Shown here: one piece after another, positions 1-10,348 of the stretch
Numbering within the stretch: position 1 is the stretch's first letter
How the letters are laid out: each line of letters begins with the position of its first letter
Origin: Lepidodermella squamata
Lineage: Eukaryota; Gastrotricha
NCBI GenBank assembly: GCA_047495785.1
Contig: JBLDXI010000026.1
Location: 1,240,001 to 1,304,000, forward strand
Direction of reading: 5' to 3'
Length of the DNA: 64,000 bases
Translations under genes and position numbers: made by a program
Notes under the pieces: model-generated
What the model was told of the DNA's origin: nothing
The model's database searches: none
The model's input: the letters and a program-made list of their open reading frames with translations, nothing else

Positions 1-268
1 AGCGGATGATGTTATTCCGACCTCCTACATCCTGTGACATGCGTGTTTATTATCACATTTATTAACCATGGACAACACTTGCGTTGTTTGGGTGGAGGTT
101 GATATTATAACATATGCGATATTTTTTTCTTCCACGTGAGTCATTTAACGCAAATAATCAGGCTGCGCACCACAATTGCACTGTATTACTATGTCGGCAT
201 TTTTTATTGAGTTTCAACTGATTCCGAAATTTGCGAGCCTGTTTACGTTTCTCAACGAAATCCTCCGC

Positions 269-276
269 ATATAAAC
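269..276 (+). promoter_or_regulatory. Possible TATA box for the peptide precursor gene
   Basis: The sequence ATATAAAC lies about 260 bp upstream of the peptide-precursor start codon at 534. A TATA-dependent start would fall near 300. The spacing leaves a long 5' leader or room for a leader intron. This rests on motif match only. Confidence 0.3.
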
Positions 277-533
277 AGCCGGCTAGACGAACTTATCAAT
301 TTTCAGACGTATATATAATGCTATTATATTGCGGGTTTTTAGCTGACAGACGGCTAATTATTCGCTGCCAGTCGTCATCCTCCGGAACAAGACCTAAACA
401 CTCTACCTTCTGTCAACCTTATCATAATTTATATTAAAAAAATTTCCGCGTCGGATTTGATTATATCTAAATTTTCCTGATTTTTCTTCTAGACGCACCT
501 TTTAGTTTTTAAAATTTTTATCGCCTAAAAACA

Positions 534-1270
534 ATGAAAGCACTAGCGACCTGTTGCCTTGTACTCGCCGCCTTTGTGGCTTGTTACGCCGAGGATGAAG
601 ATAAAACCGAGTCGAACTTGGTTGAATCTGCCGAGCCGCAACACGAAAGCCAACTCTCCAGCGATGAATCATCGTTCGTTCCTAGCGAAGACAACTCAGC
701 AATTGATTCAGACATTGATTTGGCCGATATCTTGTAAGATTTCGAATTATTTTTAAATATTTTTTCACATTTTAATCTATTTTTAGGGAAAAACGTTTCT
801 CCTCGTCCGCGCTAGTTGATAACCTGCGGCAGCGACTACAGCAAAGCCCGCGCAGCAAGCGTTTTTCGTCCTCAGCCCTCGTCGATAACCTACGTCAGCG
901 GCTGAGTGAAAAATCGCGTAATAAGCGTTATTCCTCCTCCGCCTTGGTCGATAACTTGCGTCAAGTGTTGAGAAACAGCCAGCAGCGAACGAAGCGATTC
1001 TCATCCGGAGCTATGGTCGACAACTTGCGGCACATGTTGAATGAAAACAAACAGCGATCGAAGCGATTTTCATCCGGAGCTATGGTCGACAATTTGCGGC
1101 AATTTGTCATTCAAACTCACGGCTCGCGTTCGAAGCGCTTCTCTTCGGCTATGCTTTTCGATAATTTGCGCGAGGCGCTCGCAACTGGACGTGACATTTC
1201 GATAATTCGAGTTCACCGCGACCCGGTTAAGCGATTCGTCGACGAAGATGGACATTTGTTCGAAGAATAA
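534..1270 (+). CDS. Secreted multi-copy (neuro)peptide precursor, six FSS-x-x-VDNLR repeats
   Basis: A 227-residue precursor encoded by two exons, 534-733 and 787-1270; the 53-bp intron has GT and TTTTTAG borders. Residues 1-19 look like a signal peptide, followed by an acidic Ser/Glu-rich spacer to about residue 67. The rest is six related peptides, each starting F/Y-S-S and containing (L/M)VDNLR or FDNLR, each ended by a KR cleavage site. Most sites read R-x-K-R, which also fits furin. Peptides run about 20-30 residues; the last segment is an acidic 11-residue tail. No glycine precedes any KR, so the peptides should not be C-terminally amidated. The layout is that of a secreted neuropeptide or peptide-hormone precursor. 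I do not recognise the family. The amphipathic VDNLRQRL core loosely recalls the helical part of CRF/DH44 or ELH-type hormones, but that similarity is weak. Confidence 0.85.
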
Positions 1271-1606
1271 TTTATTCTTTTTTTATAGTAAAAATATGAA
1301 AATTCAATAGTTCAAACGATCATGCCATTTATATTTCATTTCAATTCCATATCAGAATAATGTATCTAGTCCGTTTTGATTTTTCTATTTGGAGACAGCC
1401 AAAAAATAAACTGTGAGTAATTTATAAAACCTTCTAATTTCTTGAAAAGGAATTAGACAATTTCTTCATCAATAATAAATATTCGTAATAAGTCCAGAAT
1501 TTTTATTTTTGCCATTTCAATTTATTGTTAAATATTATTAGTGCTTTCGGCGACGCAAAAAATTAAATGTGAGAGATGAATTAATTCGTCTGTTTTTTTG
1601 GGATAG
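1271..1606. other. Intergenic, convergent 3' ends
   Basis: AT-rich sequence between the stop codons of the plus-strand peptide gene and the first minus-strand receptor. AATAAA-like strings occur near 1405 and 1475. I see no coding or RNA gene. Confidence 0.6.
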
Positions 1607-4127
1607 CTAATTACCAGGTTTCAATTTCGAGAAAAGAAAATTCAACCTAGGCCAAAACACTACGATGCTGGAAATTAGCGACAGGACTAACGAAAAACAA
1701 GACAGGAGAATGGGCATGGCTTGGCCTGAATTGTTCAAAGCAATCGAATTCGAAAAAATTTCGGCGATAAAGACGGCAGCAACGAAAATAGCGATGAAAT
1801 TGATGCAGGCCATCGAAATTAATTTAGATTCATACAAAAAATCTGATAGTATTTGGGGGCTATTAGATAGAGCTTTTAGCGCTCGAGTTGTCATTTGCAT
1901 TCCGAAAATGCGCGCAAGTCCGATGATTATCAGGAATCCATTCAAAGCTAATAGAGCGGAAATCCAGTAGATTTCGAAACCGCGAACTGATTCGCATTTG
2001 AAAGAGATAAAATCGTAGATAGTATCTTCTGTAGCGTCGTAGATAGGTTTGGGGTAAACGCGAACTTCTGATACTTTGTACCCGTCCAAAGTAAGGAAAA
2101 TAGCTAAGATACAAGAATGTATGACCAGGATTGCAATCACAAACTTGATAGCAGGGCTTTGATTACGTAGTTCAGATTCGTTCACTTCAATAGCGTCATT
2201 GGATCTAGTCCCTGCACGCGAATCTACCCTGGCAGTTTCCTCATTATTCTTCTTGCTTGTCTTAAATTTGGATGCAATCGTCTGAAATCGTGATTTTTTA
2301 TCTCGTGAAGTCAAATGCTTGTGATGTAAATCTCTAGCAAGTTTCGAATAGTGCCAGATCTGTCCGAACAGACAGGAATTCAGCAGCCCAACTCCAAGAG
2401 TTAGCATCGCTCTTTGGACATAGCAAGATGCCACTGAAAGTTGAATAGGAATGAGGTGCACAATTGCAGTTAGATTAAGAAGTAGACAAGAAACGATGAG
2501 AAGTCGTTTTACAGATCTCAACATTTCAGAATTAAACCTCACTCGACTGTCGCTTGAAGTTCCGCACTGAGCTTCAGACAGAATTGACAGCCCAATCGAT
2601 GACAGCACCATAAAGACTATGACAAAGTAAAGAAGACCATTAGGAATTGAGTCAAACGCCATAACTTTCTTTGGAAAGTCTTTTGGTGGCTCGCCATCTT
2701 CAGTAAACCATTTGACGCTGCTTATCTGGCTAATCTCGTGATTCTGAGGGTCATCTGGATCATCTACTCCTCTGTAAACAGTTTTCCCGACAGGTTTGTA
2801 AACACTTTTCTCTAGGTCGTATTGAAAGATCCATTGAGGCTCAAAGTCCAATTCCAATCTCTTCGAATACTTCAACGGACCAGCTCTGAAGGAGTTGAAC
2901 TCAACACTCGCTGCAGTTTTCCATAATACGTCTAAAACCGCTTTAGGAGACTCACTGTAGTCCTTTAAGGATAGATTAGACGCCTTAAGAGTTTTTTCAG
3001 TCTCATCAAGTGTTTGAACCGCCTGTAGCATCTGATCGAAATAGCGATGTCGGCTTTCATAATCAGGCAGTCTCGATTTGTTGGTCCTAGTGTCAAACTC
3101 CCTCTCAAAAGCAGCTCGTGAGAAGTTGAGATAATTAGCCACTCCGAAGTCAATGGGTGCGTCTTGTGAGAATCCGATCCAGAAAGACCTGCGAGCTTGA
3201 TCTAAAGCCATCGACATACTGCATTCCGGCGGTAGAATGTTCGGAGTTATAGCGGCGATAGTCGATGTCGGGAGTATGAAGATGAATCGATCCCCTGTGA
3301 TTCCACCTTTGTGAAATCCACACAAGTATCGATAGGCGTTGTTGACTGATCCAGTTTGAACAATGATTATCCGAGCATTGCTCTGAAGTATCAGTTGGGC
3401 AGCTTCTAACTCAGTCCCTCCTTCGACGACATCGAACCAAATTGGTTTCATCCCAGCTTTAAGACTGCGCTGGTAAAACGTGTTCGCAGTGTTAAAGTCG
3501 AAGTTTTGTGATGGTGAGACCATAGCGTATTTTGTCCATTTGTCCTGCATGAACCTTACTCTGGGGACTGAGACTAGTTCAACAGGCACGAAAGATGTTT
3601 TTGAACCTAGCTCGATTGCCTGTCATTGAAGGATCAGAGCAAGAATGGGGGATGTGGATCATATCGTATTGAGTGACGAGCGGGGATAGCTCCAAGCATC
3701 CTGGCGCGTAGTATGGCCCGATAAGGATAGGAGAAGGCAGTTTCTCCTCTCTTTCAAGACCCCGTAGGAAATTAACAAGCGCTGTCGGTCCATTGTTGCC
3801 GTTTCCTTCTTCGTCAGCGAATTTGGGGTCGATTTGATAATCTGGCAAAATGTCATTTTTGCTGTTTACCAGATCTGCAACAATTTGCATGGTCACGTTG
3901 CAAAAGCGCCCGTTACGGGGAGGAAAGCTTGAAAAGGGATGTAAGACTAGCATTGTCATCACATGGGATTTTCTGATTTTGGCAAATTGTCCCATCACTG
4001 CGACTTCGGGACTCAGAATAACAAAGCCAGCGATTAAAACAGGGAAAATTTTGGCAATCATATCTGTTAAAAAATCTTCAGAACTATGAGTCGAGTTGAA
4101 GCATCTTTTGCGCGGGGCGGCAGGCAT
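1607..4127 (-). pseudogene. GABA-B-like class C receptor, array copy 1, frameshifted
   Basis: Intronless GABA-B-type receptor split by one frameshift. The upstream part (4127-3579) has a likely signal peptide, best started at the internal Met near 4061. It also has the start of the Venus-flytrap domain, including PRNGRFCNVTMQ and PHSCSDPSMTGNR. It runs out of frame just after NIFR, where the other copies read NIFRTFIP or similar. The downstream part (3589-1607) picks up at VPVEL and stays open for 660 residues, through the rest of the ligand domain and seven membrane segments. Against the paralogues about 8 bp seem missing near 3597. With no introns in the family, splicing cannot easily rescue it. 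It could be a young pseudogene or a sequencing or assembly error. The long intact 7TM frame implies the lesion is recent or not real. Confidence 0.75.
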
Positions 4128-4792
4128 CAGTATGTGTCGTAGTGATTATGTTGCTGACTTCATGAATATCGAACGTGACTTTCTGCTCCAGTTTCGATAT
4201 ACGGTGAGCTTCAGACTCTCAATTTCAGTTATTTATGTCACGCTGGACGACGTCAGGCTTCTAGAGCTAATCAGATAGGAGCAGGACTGAGAGCCAATCA
4301 CCGATTCTGTGAGAACAGTGCATTGCAATTTTGCCGAAAAATCTGTTTCAACTTTGGAAATTTGACCTGATTTGTTTCATTTTATTGAGGGTTCGCTATT
4401 AAAACAACGACGTTTACTATTAAATCCAGGTGGAATTAATGATGTAAATGACTGAGCAATTCGCGGTTCAAAGGATAACAGAAGCCAAGTGTTGCTGTAA
4501 TCACCTTGCAGTCGACATTGGTTGTCGTACTTTCAAATGCCAAAAGATGAGTGGCAATCTTTAAGTAAGAAAACTGACTTTGATCGGCTGATGATGATAA
4601 GCATGCTGCGAGGACGAAATTTCCTACTTAGAGAAATAATTAGGCATAAGGCGTGGCGTGCTGCTCGAAGATAACAAACCCATCTATTAAAGCTTCATTT
4701 TTAAGGCGGAAAGATTGCCGCGTCTTAACAAGAGGTAAGTTTTATATGCTCGAGTTTTTGACAACTTCAAATATCATAAAGCCACAATCCTG
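4128..4792. other. Intergenic between receptor copies 1 and 2
   Basis: Promoter-side sequence of receptor copy 1 and 3' side of copy 2. Only short unsupported reading frames are present. I see no repeat or RNA gene. Confidence 0.5.
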
Positions 4793-7252
4793 CTATGCTT
4801 CAGGGGCTGGAAAACAGTTTCCTCTATTACTTATCAGAAAACTGACTGCCGACCAGAACAGGATCAAACTAGTAGATATTGAAGTTAACAGAGTGATACC
4901 AGAAATTGTCACTGGAAGAGCCAGCAGGACTGTGCGACGGTCAGGAGATTGAGAAAGCAGAGTAGCAATCGATGCACCAGCCAATGTCAAGATTGTACTG
5001 TTAAATGCAACTGAAGCCATTGAATGAGCTTCTCTCAAGAAACAATCCACATTTTCGTTAACCGCAAAATGGAATGCAAGAAAGTCTGCATCTCGTTTTA
5101 GTTTACATGCTCGGAGTGACGAGAGAATCTGCGTGAATATGGTGATTAGCGCGATCGTTGAAATCCAATAAATCTCATTTCTATGCATCGAATGGCAAAC
5201 GTAAGCGTGCGTCGAGTAGTAAGTGTCGTCGAGCTCATCGTAGCGAAGCCCACCTGGCAGCTCTGTCGCAGAAACCACGTAGCGGTCAGATGTCATGGCT
5301 ACAACCAAAGTAATAACAATAATTGCCAAAAATCCGCTGGATCGCCGAAGAATGTAGAAGTAGTCATTGAGCATTACGTCGTCAAGATCTCTTCCCAACT
5401 CAGGCTTATAGCTGAAGTAAGGCCTGGCAATGAATTCAAGTCTTGAGACTTGATTGGCACAAAGTTTTATCATAATCTCCCGATAGTGATCGATGAAGCC
5501 TAATATGGCTCCAGTTAGTATCGAAAATCCCATCGTCATCAGAATCCGTTGAGCTGCACACAGTCCTGCGGTCAAATTAAAGCCTCCAGCTGCAAATGTA
5601 AGGGAGCCCAAGTTTAGTAGGATAAACGAAACTAAGAACGCTAGTTTCTCTTTTGCCATTATGATAACCGCCATACCATTATTATGCTTTAAGACCAAAG
5701 GTAGCATCCATAAGAAAATCTGAAAAAGGCAAACCGACAAGTTGATCGTAGTGATTATGATGAAAAGGATGCTGGGAATTTCGATGAATTCAGCAGCGAC
5801 TGTTGGCGCATCCTTTGGTTGCTTGTTCCAGATAACCCCGCTTAAAACCTTCAGATCGTGATTGAGGTAGTCATTCGGATCGCCAGAGCCTGTATATCTC
5901 GTCGTCGCAAATGCTCGGAAGTAACCATCGATGTATTGGTACATCGCTTGGGGTTCAAAATCGAATTCAATACGCGGGGAATATTTCATCTGTCCAACTC
6001 TAAGCCCAACAAAATGTAGGGTTTGGGCGGTGGATCTCATAACTTCCTCTACAATGGGTGAAAAAGACCTGTAATCAATGAGGGTCAGGTTTCTACTTCG
6101 AAGAAGCCTGTCGGTCTCGTTAAGCATTAGGATAGCCTGAAGGATTTGATCGTAATAGCGATGTCTGCTTTCATAATCGGGTAGGCGAGATGCTGCTGTT
6201 CTTCGGTCGAATTCTCGCTCGAATTCAGCTAAATTATATCCGATGCCAGTTGTAGGACCGTAATCCCCGGAAGCTTCTTGTGTATAACCCACCCAAAAAG
6301 CTTGTTTTACTTGTTCCATTAACACTTCCATCGTGCACTTAGGAGCTATCGAATCAGAAGTAAAGTTAATCATTGATGGACTCATTAGTATGAAAGCATA
6401 GTTTTGACCTCGAAATCCGATGGTGAACAAATTACATAGCAATCGATGAGATGTGAAAGCACTGTTTGTTCCTATAACAATAATGCGCGCTTCACTTTTC
6501 TTCAGAGCTGAGACGACCGAGTCGCTTATCATACTATCCCTCGGCTCACTTACATCGAAGCAGATTACGTCGATTCCAGCTGCAGTTGCTTTTTCATAGA
6601 AATCAGAAGATACTTTCAAATCGAAGGGGTTCGTTGAGGATAGGACTGCAACTCTTGACCAATTGCCGATTTCCTTTATGAACTTGATACGTGCTACGGA
6701 AGACAACTCAGTGGGGATGAATGTTCTGAAGACGTTCGGGTATTGCAGTCTATTGCCGGTCATAGTTGGTTCCGAACAAGAATGAGGGACATGAATCATT
6801 CGGTACTGCGCAATGATCTTCGATAACTTTAAGCAGCTAGCGCCAAAAAATGGCCCAAGAATGATCGGAGAGACGAAACTGTTTTCAGATCGCCGAATGA
6901 AGTTGACAAATCTAGCTGGTCCTAGATCTCCAGAAGCGCCCTCGTCCGCTAGTTCCAGTTTAAGGTCGTAATCGGGCAGAATATCGGATCGCCGGTTAAC
7001 TGCATCGACGACAATTTGCATTGTGACATTGCAAAATCGACCATTTCGCGGCGCGTTGTCGCTGAAGGGATGTATTACAAACAATGTCAATCGGTGGGCT
7101 TTCTTCGCTGTTGCAACTGTCGCGAACAGGAAAGTTAGTTTCACTAATAGCAGCATGCAGGCTGTTTTGCGTTCTGAAAACTGAGAATCAGAGGATACAT
7201 TATTTCTGAGGTAAATTGAAGGAAAGGATTCGTCGCTACGAAAAACACGCAT
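4793..7252 (-). CDS. GABA-B-like metabotropic receptor, array copy 2
   Basis: Single-exon receptor of up to 819 residues. The 32 residues before the hydrophobic MLLLVKLTFLFATVATA look like upstream extension, so translation may start at the Met near 7156. Order: signal peptide, Venus-flytrap ligand domain (to about residue 500), seven hydrophobic segments, very short tail. Signatures shared with GABA-B receptors are LPDYDLKLELADE, SCSEPTMTGNR..NVFRTFIP, RHRYYDQILQAI and, in TM3, CAAQRILMTMGFSILTGAI. Expected role: plasma-membrane G-protein-coupled receptor for an amino-acid-like or other small ligand; the ligand cannot be read from the sequence. The protein ends about 10 residues past TM7, so the C-terminal coiled coil through which vertebrate GABBR1 and GABBR2 pair is absent. 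Part of a five-copy same-strand tandem array. Confidence 0.88.
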   Translation of the reverse strand: MRVFRSDESFPSIYLRNNVSSDSQFSERKTACMLLLVKLTFLFATVATAKKAHRLTLFVIHPFSDNAPRNGRFCNVTMQIVVDAVNRRSDILPDYDLKLELADEGASGDLGPARFVNFIRRSENSFVSPIILGPFFGASCLKLSKIIAQYRMIHVPHSCSEPTMTGNRLQYPNVFRTFIPTELSSVARIKFIKEIGNWSRVAVLSSTNPFDLKVSSDFYEKATAAGIDVICFDVSEPRDSMISDSVVSALKKSEARIIVIGTNSAFTSHRLLCNLFTIGFRGQNYAFILMSPSMINFTSDSIAPKCTMEVLMEQVKQAFWVGYTQEASGDYGPTTGIGYNLAEFEREFDRRTAASRLPDYESRHRYYDQILQAILMLNETDRLLRSRNLTLIDYRSFSPIVEEVMRSTAQTLHFVGLRVGQMKYSPRIEFDFEPQAMYQYIDGYFRAFATTRYTGSGDPNDYLNHDLKVLSGVIWNKQPKDAPTVAAEFIEIPSILFIIITTINLSVCLFQIFLWMLPLVLKHNNGMAVIIMAKEKLAFLVSFILLNLGSLTFAAGGFNLTAGLCAAQRILMTMGFSILTGAILGFIDHYREIMIKLCANQVSRLEFIARPYFSYKPELGRDLDDVMLNDYFYILRRSSGFLAIIVITLVVAMTSDRYVVSATELPGGLRYDELDDTYYSTHAYVCHSMHRNEIYWISTIALITIFTQILSSLRACKLKRDADFLAFHFAVNENVDCFLREAHSMASVAFNSTILTLAGASIATLLSQSPDRRTVLLALPVTISGITLLTSISTSLILFWSAVSFLISNRGNCFPAPEA

Positions 7253-7596
7253 CAGTGTGTTTGTAGCAGGAAATGTTTTAATGGAATTAATTCTACATAT
7301 CTATGAAATGGGTCAAATATTGCTTACAGAGGAGTGTAGTGAAACGATTCTAGAGAAATAAGTTCATTACACCTAAGTATTCCTCGAGTAATCTTGGCAC
7401 AGCATGCGGCGTGATTTTTCCAGTACCGAATCTATATAGGGAGATTCGAAATTTTTGAAACTGTTTTTAAAACTCTCCCAGAAATATAGACTAATCTGCA
7501 AGATGTTTTAATAATTCCACGAAATGAAAGTTTATTTTTTCAGTCTGCTCAATTTTATTTTTACCAGGTATGACGGGATACATCATTTCAAAGTAA
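7253..7596. other. Intergenic between receptor copies 2 and 3
   Basis: A 344-bp AT-rich spacer. I see no coding, repeat or RNA signal in it. Confidence 0.5.
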
Positions 7597-10053
7597 CTAG
7601 CCGCGGCTCCTGATAAACGATGTAACTGTAGACCAGGAAGTAATCAAAGTTGTTGAAAGCGAAATGCAGAGTGAATCAAAAGCGATTGTTAGCGGCAAAG
7701 CAACACCTGATCTTCGCAAACTAAGTGAGCTAGTAATAACACCAACAATTACAACCCCAGCAACAAACAATATCATAAGGTTTGCTACAACAGCTGTAGA
7801 CACATCTGACAGTTTCTTGAAGTCTCTCCACAACTGCCGTTCGCTCGGCGTTCTTCTTAGCGCAGTTCGCGTCTCGTAGGAGAAGGCTAACGCCAGACAC
7901 AGCAAAATAGCGTTGTATGCCACGATAGCTCCAACCCAATAGCTTTCGAACGATGATCCACAAAATCTTGCGGTGTATCGAATGTAGGAGTCTACACCGT
8001 CGCCATCGAACACAGCATAACGCCAACTTGTTTCCTTCACAGAGTAAGGATCGGCTGACAGCATTACGACAATCAGCATCACTGGGGTTATCAGTATGCC
8101 GAACGTTCTAATGCTTACTGCTCTGGGTTCTAGAAGTTTCTCAAGTTGGGCCTTCTGCTGTGCCAAGACTATTGCTCCTCCGTCTGGGGTAGGCGTAGTT
8201 GGGAACGGTGATATCTTCGCAAAAGGTAATCTTGCAAATGTTGACTTAAGCTTTTTCTGGCCTCTCTGAGCGGTGAAAAGTTGCGTTGCGGTGTTGAATC
8301 TGTTGACCACTGATAAGAGGGACACGACTGTCATGGTTAATCCGCAAACCATAAAGACTCTCTGAACATAGCAGATTTCTCTACTCAACATTTTAGCGTC
8401 GACGGCAAAAGCAATACAGCCTATGTTTAGCAAAATGCTAGAAATCGGAAATGTAGGCTGTGAAGCGATTAGTTTAACCGCCCAGGACTCGCTTGGGCTG
8501 TGATTTATTGAATTAGCTGATGATACCGAAAGGGCGAAAATAGACATCTGTAATGCAGAAATCGCCAGCGAAAGAATGGTAATAACAATAAAAAGCCATG
8601 CAGGAACTTCGTCAAGCAAATTTATCACCAATGGCATGTCAACTGGAACATGGCCACTACGTGTCATCCATGTAACGTCTTGAAACAGCGTCATATTGAA
8701 GTTCCTGTAATCATTCACATCACCGGCTCCACTGTAAATGATTCTGCCCACTATTTTGTGAGGATTCTGCTTTAGTCCAGTAAATTGCATGATCCATTGC
8801 GGTTCGTAATCAAGCTCCAGGCGTTGAGAATACTTAGTCTCACCAGCTCTGAGTCCAATAAATGATACATTTCCGGCTGCTGATTTCATGGCTTGTTCAA
8901 TTATAAAGGGATGAGTCATCATATCACTTATAGACATATTCATTTGCTTCAATCGTTTTTCACCTCCATCGAGGACTAATATTGCTTCCAAAATTTCGTC
9001 AAAGTATCTATGACGGGTGTCGAAGTCCGGCAAACGAGATATATTTGTGGCCAAGTCAAACCTTCTCTCGAATTCAGCTAGATCCCATCCTAATGCGGTT
9101 GGGCCAAAGTTATAAGGGGCTTCATTGATATATCCTATCCAATACGATATTCTGAATTGCTCAAGAACCATAGAAACATCGCAGTAATTAGGTAGTTGCT
9201 GGGGAACTATCAACGCCGGGTTCACAACCCCAGCCGCTATTGAGACCAGCACATACTTCTGGCCTTTGAAACCAAATTTATAGAGGCTACACAACATGGG
9301 AAGTCCGGCGCCAGCTGTGCCAGTAACAATAACTCGGGCTTCGCTTCTCCTGAGAGACTCAGCCATTTCTTCGGTGAATTCCATGTTAGTCGCAGCATCA
9401 AACCAGACAACTCGAATGCCCGAAGTCAGGGCTTTATTGACAAAATCGATGGCGATATTGAAGTCAAAGGGCGGCTGGAGGGAAGTCGCGACCGCCACAC
9501 GATTCCACCCTGCAACCTCCTTAATGAATTTGATTCTTGCGACTGACAACATATCTGCGGGAATGTAAGTCCGGAAAATGTTTGGGTACCGTTTCCTATT
9601 TGCCGTCATCGATGGGTCGGAACATCCGTGAGGAACGTGGACTAATCCGTACTTGGCTACAACAGGGGAGAACTTCAAACAGCTCCCTGCGTAGAAAGGG
9701 CCAGCTATGACCGGGGATATCCGATCTGGAATCGCTTCATTCTTTCGCATGAATTTGATCAGCTCTGTAATCCCATTAAAGCCATTATCAGATTCGTCTG
9801 CATACTCCAACTCGATTTTGTAATCAGGGAGTATATCGGATCGATTATTCACGTCATCGACGACCATTTGCATTACAATTTTACAGTATCTGCCGTTCCG
9901 AGGGAAATTACCGCTGAATGGATGGATCACAAGCAAGGACAGGTTTTTCGATTTCGATTCCAAAAGAATATTTGACCAGCCCCCCCGACATAAAATTACA
10001 GGTAAAAGATAAATCCATAAGCTCGAGAATCGCATTATCTTCTTGCTATTCAT
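7597..10053 (-). CDS. GABA-B-like metabotropic receptor, array copy 3
   Basis: Single-exon receptor of 818 residues with a signal peptide in the first 30, a Venus-flytrap domain and seven membrane segments. It keeps the array signatures NFPRNGRYC, GCSDPSMTANRKRYPNIFRTYIP, RHRYFDEILEAIL and FVGLRAGETKYS-like sequence. The TM5 end carries AFSYETR, close to the AYETK of vertebrate GABBR1, and the TM3 start has CYVQRVFMVCGL. These details make GABA-B type the best class C assignment over mGluR or the calcium-sensing receptor; there is also no cysteine-rich domain between the flytrap and TM1. The tail after TM7 is only a few residues. The loop after TM3 is long and rich in Lys, Pro and Thr. Ligand and partner are unknown. 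Confidence 0.88.
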   Translation of the reverse strand: MNSKKIMRFSSLWIYLLPVILCRGGWSNILLESKSKNLSLLVIHPFSGNFPRNGRYCKIVMQMVVDDVNNRSDILPDYKIELEYADESDNGFNGITELIKFMRKNEAIPDRISPVIAGPFYAGSCLKFSPVVAKYGLVHVPHGCSDPSMTANRKRYPNIFRTYIPADMLSVARIKFIKEVAGWNRVAVATSLQPPFDFNIAIDFVNKALTSGIRVVWFDAATNMEFTEEMAESLRRSEARVIVTGTAGAGLPMLCSLYKFGFKGQKYVLVSIAAGVVNPALIVPQQLPNYCDVSMVLEQFRISYWIGYINEAPYNFGPTALGWDLAEFERRFDLATNISRLPDFDTRHRYFDEILEAILVLDGGEKRLKQMNMSISDMMTHPFIIEQAMKSAAGNVSFIGLRAGETKYSQRLELDYEPQWIMQFTGLKQNPHKIVGRIIYSGAGDVNDYRNFNMTLFQDVTWMTRSGHVPVDMPLVINLLDEVPAWLFIVITILSLAISALQMSIFALSVSSANSINHSPSESWAVKLIASQPTFPISSILLNIGCIAFAVDAKMLSREICYVQRVFMVCGLTMTVVSLLSVVNRFNTATQLFTAQRGQKKLKSTFARLPFAKISPFPTTPTPDGGAIVLAQQKAQLEKLLEPRAVSIRTFGILITPVMLIVVMLSADPYSVKETSWRYAVFDGDGVDSYIRYTARFCGSSFESYWVGAIVAYNAILLCLALAFSYETRTALRRTPSERQLWRDFKKLSDVSTAVVANLMILFVAGVVIVGVITSSLSLRRSGVALPLTIAFDSLCISLSTTLITSWSTVTSFIRSRG

Positions 10054-10348
10054 CCCTCAATAATCATAGGCTGACTTATGAAATCATCCTGCGGAATGTA
10101 TCTACGCCTAATATACTCTATGCCTAATTAGCTAAGAAGCTACACTGATTAGTGAACGTGACTAGATTTCAAAAGCCCACTTTCTGTATAATCGCAAAAT
10201 CTCATCGCAAGACAATCTAGGGTACACATTTCATTCATTTACTTCATAAGACCAAGCAGGAACGTGCAAAGAGATGATTTTGAGAAGATGATTACCGTGT
10301 GCACATCAAAAAGCACATCCAGCGGTTATCAATCTTGTCCAGCTGATA
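10054..10348. other. Intergenic between receptor copies 3 and 4
   Basis: About 295 bp with no supported gene, carrying the copy 3 promoter and the copy 4 3' end. Confidence 0.5.
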
